Below are positions 6,091-6,873 of a DNA stretch of 6,873 nucleotides, piece after piece (the stretch's first letter is position 1; each line of letters begins with the position of its first letter). This DNA comes from Candidatus Thiomargarita nelsonii. Lineage in GTDB: Bacteria; Pseudomonadota; Gammaproteobacteria; Beggiatoales; Beggiatoaceae. The stretch is from assembly GCA_001640045.1 (NCBI GenBank), contig LUTY01000303.1, forward strand, positions 1-6,873, in the 5' to 3' direction. A program made the translations under genes and the position numbers. The notes under the pieces were generated by a model. The model worked only from the letters and a program-made list of their open reading frames with translations, searched no databases and was not told the origin of the DNA.

Positions 6091-6407
6091 AGAGTTGTTG
6101 CAAATTAAGCCATGAAATAAATTTCATGGCTAAAAGCTCAAGTACCCTAAAGGGCACTCAAACCTAAAAAAAAATAAATTTTTTTAAACTAGTACCAATT
6201 TTGAGTTGAAATCCATTTAATGGATTGCCGTAAATAAATTTCATGGCTAAAAGCGACAAGAGGCTAAAGCCTTTAAAAGAAAAATGTCCTTGAGTTGATT
6301 AAAATATACTAAATGATTTATTTAAAATAAATTTTTTTGAGTACCCTTTAGGGTAGTTGAGCTTTTAGCCATGAAATTTATTTCATGGCTTAATTTGCAA
6401 CAACTCT
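6091..6407. mobile_element. 317-bp MITE-like element with 72-bp terminal inverted repeats
   Basis: The terminal inverted repeats are 6091-6162 and 6336-6407; 70 of 72 positions match and the outer 51 are perfect. The tip is AGAGTTGTTGCAAATTAAGC. There is no open reading frame inside, so movement would need a transposase from elsewhere. The flanks suggest a target duplication: AAT directly on both sides (6088-6090, 6408-6410), inside a longer ATATAAT match (6084-6090 and 6409-6415) that is offset by one base on the right. A TA duplication (6090-6091, 6407-6408) is an alternative reading. Each arm carries an 11-bp-stem palindrome (6108-6131 in the left arm). Part of it (AAATAAATTTCATGGCTAAA and three more bases) recurs inside at 6232-6254. 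The family cannot be assigned; the tip GTTGCAAA resembles ends of several IS families, including IS6. It fills most of the 393-bp gap before parC. Confidence 0.85.
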
Positions 6408-6420
6408 AATATAATTACTT

Positions 6421-6873
6421 ATGCAAGCATACCTAGAAGACATAGAACGCCAACCCCTACACCAATTCACCGAAAAAGCCTATCTTGACTACGCTATGTA
6501 CGTCATATTAGATCGTGCCTTACCCCACATCGGCGATGGTCTAAAACCCGTACAACGGCGCATTATTTACTCCATGTCAGACTTAGGACTTAAAGCCGGC
6601 AGCAAATATAAAAAATCGGCTCGCACGGCGACATGGCGTGCTATGAAGCAATGGTATTGATGGCACAACCCTTTAGCTATCGCTATCCACTGGTAGATGG
6701 TCAAGGAAACTGGGGATCGATTGACGATCCAAAATCCTTTGCCGCCATGCGTTATACCGAGGCGCGTCTCGCCAGTTTTACTGATTTACTCTTGAGTGAA
6801 TTGGGACAAGGTACGGTGGATTGGCAGCCTAATTTTGATGGCACCTTGGAAGAGCCAACTTTATTCCCCGCCC
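6421..6873 (+). pseudogene. parC: parC, topoisomerase IV subunit A, frameshifted by an apparent 34-nt deletion and cut by the window end
   Basis: ParC is the DNA-cleaving subunit of topoisomerase IV, which with ParE decatenates daughter chromosomes. The first frame (6421-6660) gives 79 residues, with [20 protein letters not shown] and [11 protein letters not shown] clearly ParC, up to KKSART (64-69). It then runs into a false tail and a stop. The correct protein resumes in another frame from 6627: [14 protein letters not shown], then [14 protein letters not shown] and MRYTEARL with the catalytic Tyr codon at 6753-6755, open to the window end. Compared with E. coli ParC, residues VGDVLGKYHPH (67-77) are missing. 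The in-frame stop TAA at 6412-6414 makes ATG 6421 the first usable start. No Shine-Dalgarno is visible; TATAAT lies at 6410-6415. The gap removes conserved DNA-binding residues, so the product cannot be functional as written. An assembly or amplification error is a real alternative to a true mutation. Confidence 0.88.

Noticed and set aside
6421..6660. A complete 79-residue small protein
   Set aside because: It is the N-terminus of ParC followed by an out-of-frame tail; the true continuation is in the next frame.

Overview
The window is an AT-rich gammaproteobacterial chromosome segment with every gene on the + strand. The gene order tolA-tolB-pal-cpoB is typical of Gammaproteobacteria. The proteins, including ParC, resemble gammaproteobacterial family members. 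Almost every intergenic gap carries palindromic repeats. That density recalls large filamentous sulfur bacteria (Beggiatoa/Thioploca/Thiomargarita type), but this placement is an inference from repeat style and cannot be proven here.

Layout. 2-949: 3' part of tolA, cut by the window edge inside the membrane anchor, with a tandem-repeat coiled coil. 969-2270: tolB. 2371-2934: pal. 3011-3823: cpoB (ybgF). Together these are the distal part of the Tol-Pal operon, which couples inner-membrane energy to outer-membrane constriction and septal peptidoglycan remodelling at division. 3824-4071: gap with two palindromic repeat types and a possible promoter. 4072-4650: exported cyclophilin (PpiA type). 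4651-4908: gap with a nested palindromic element and a third copy of a dispersed palindrome. 4909-6027: class I/II PLP aminotransferase. 6028-6420: gap almost filled by a 317-bp MITE-like element with 72-bp terminal inverted repeats. 6421-window end: parC, broken by an apparent 34-nt deletion.

The two strongest observations are at the right end. A non-coding mobile-type element ends 13 bp before the parC start codon. About 200 bp further on, parC has lost the codons for a conserved stretch (VGDVLGKYHPH in E. coli ParC) and is frameshifted. The junction is a CGCACGG microhomology. parC is normally essential, so this is an assembly or amplification artefact, a minority variant, or a decayed copy with an intact one elsewhere. 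I see no defence, CRISPR, secretion or biosynthetic system in this window, and no rRNA or tRNA gene.
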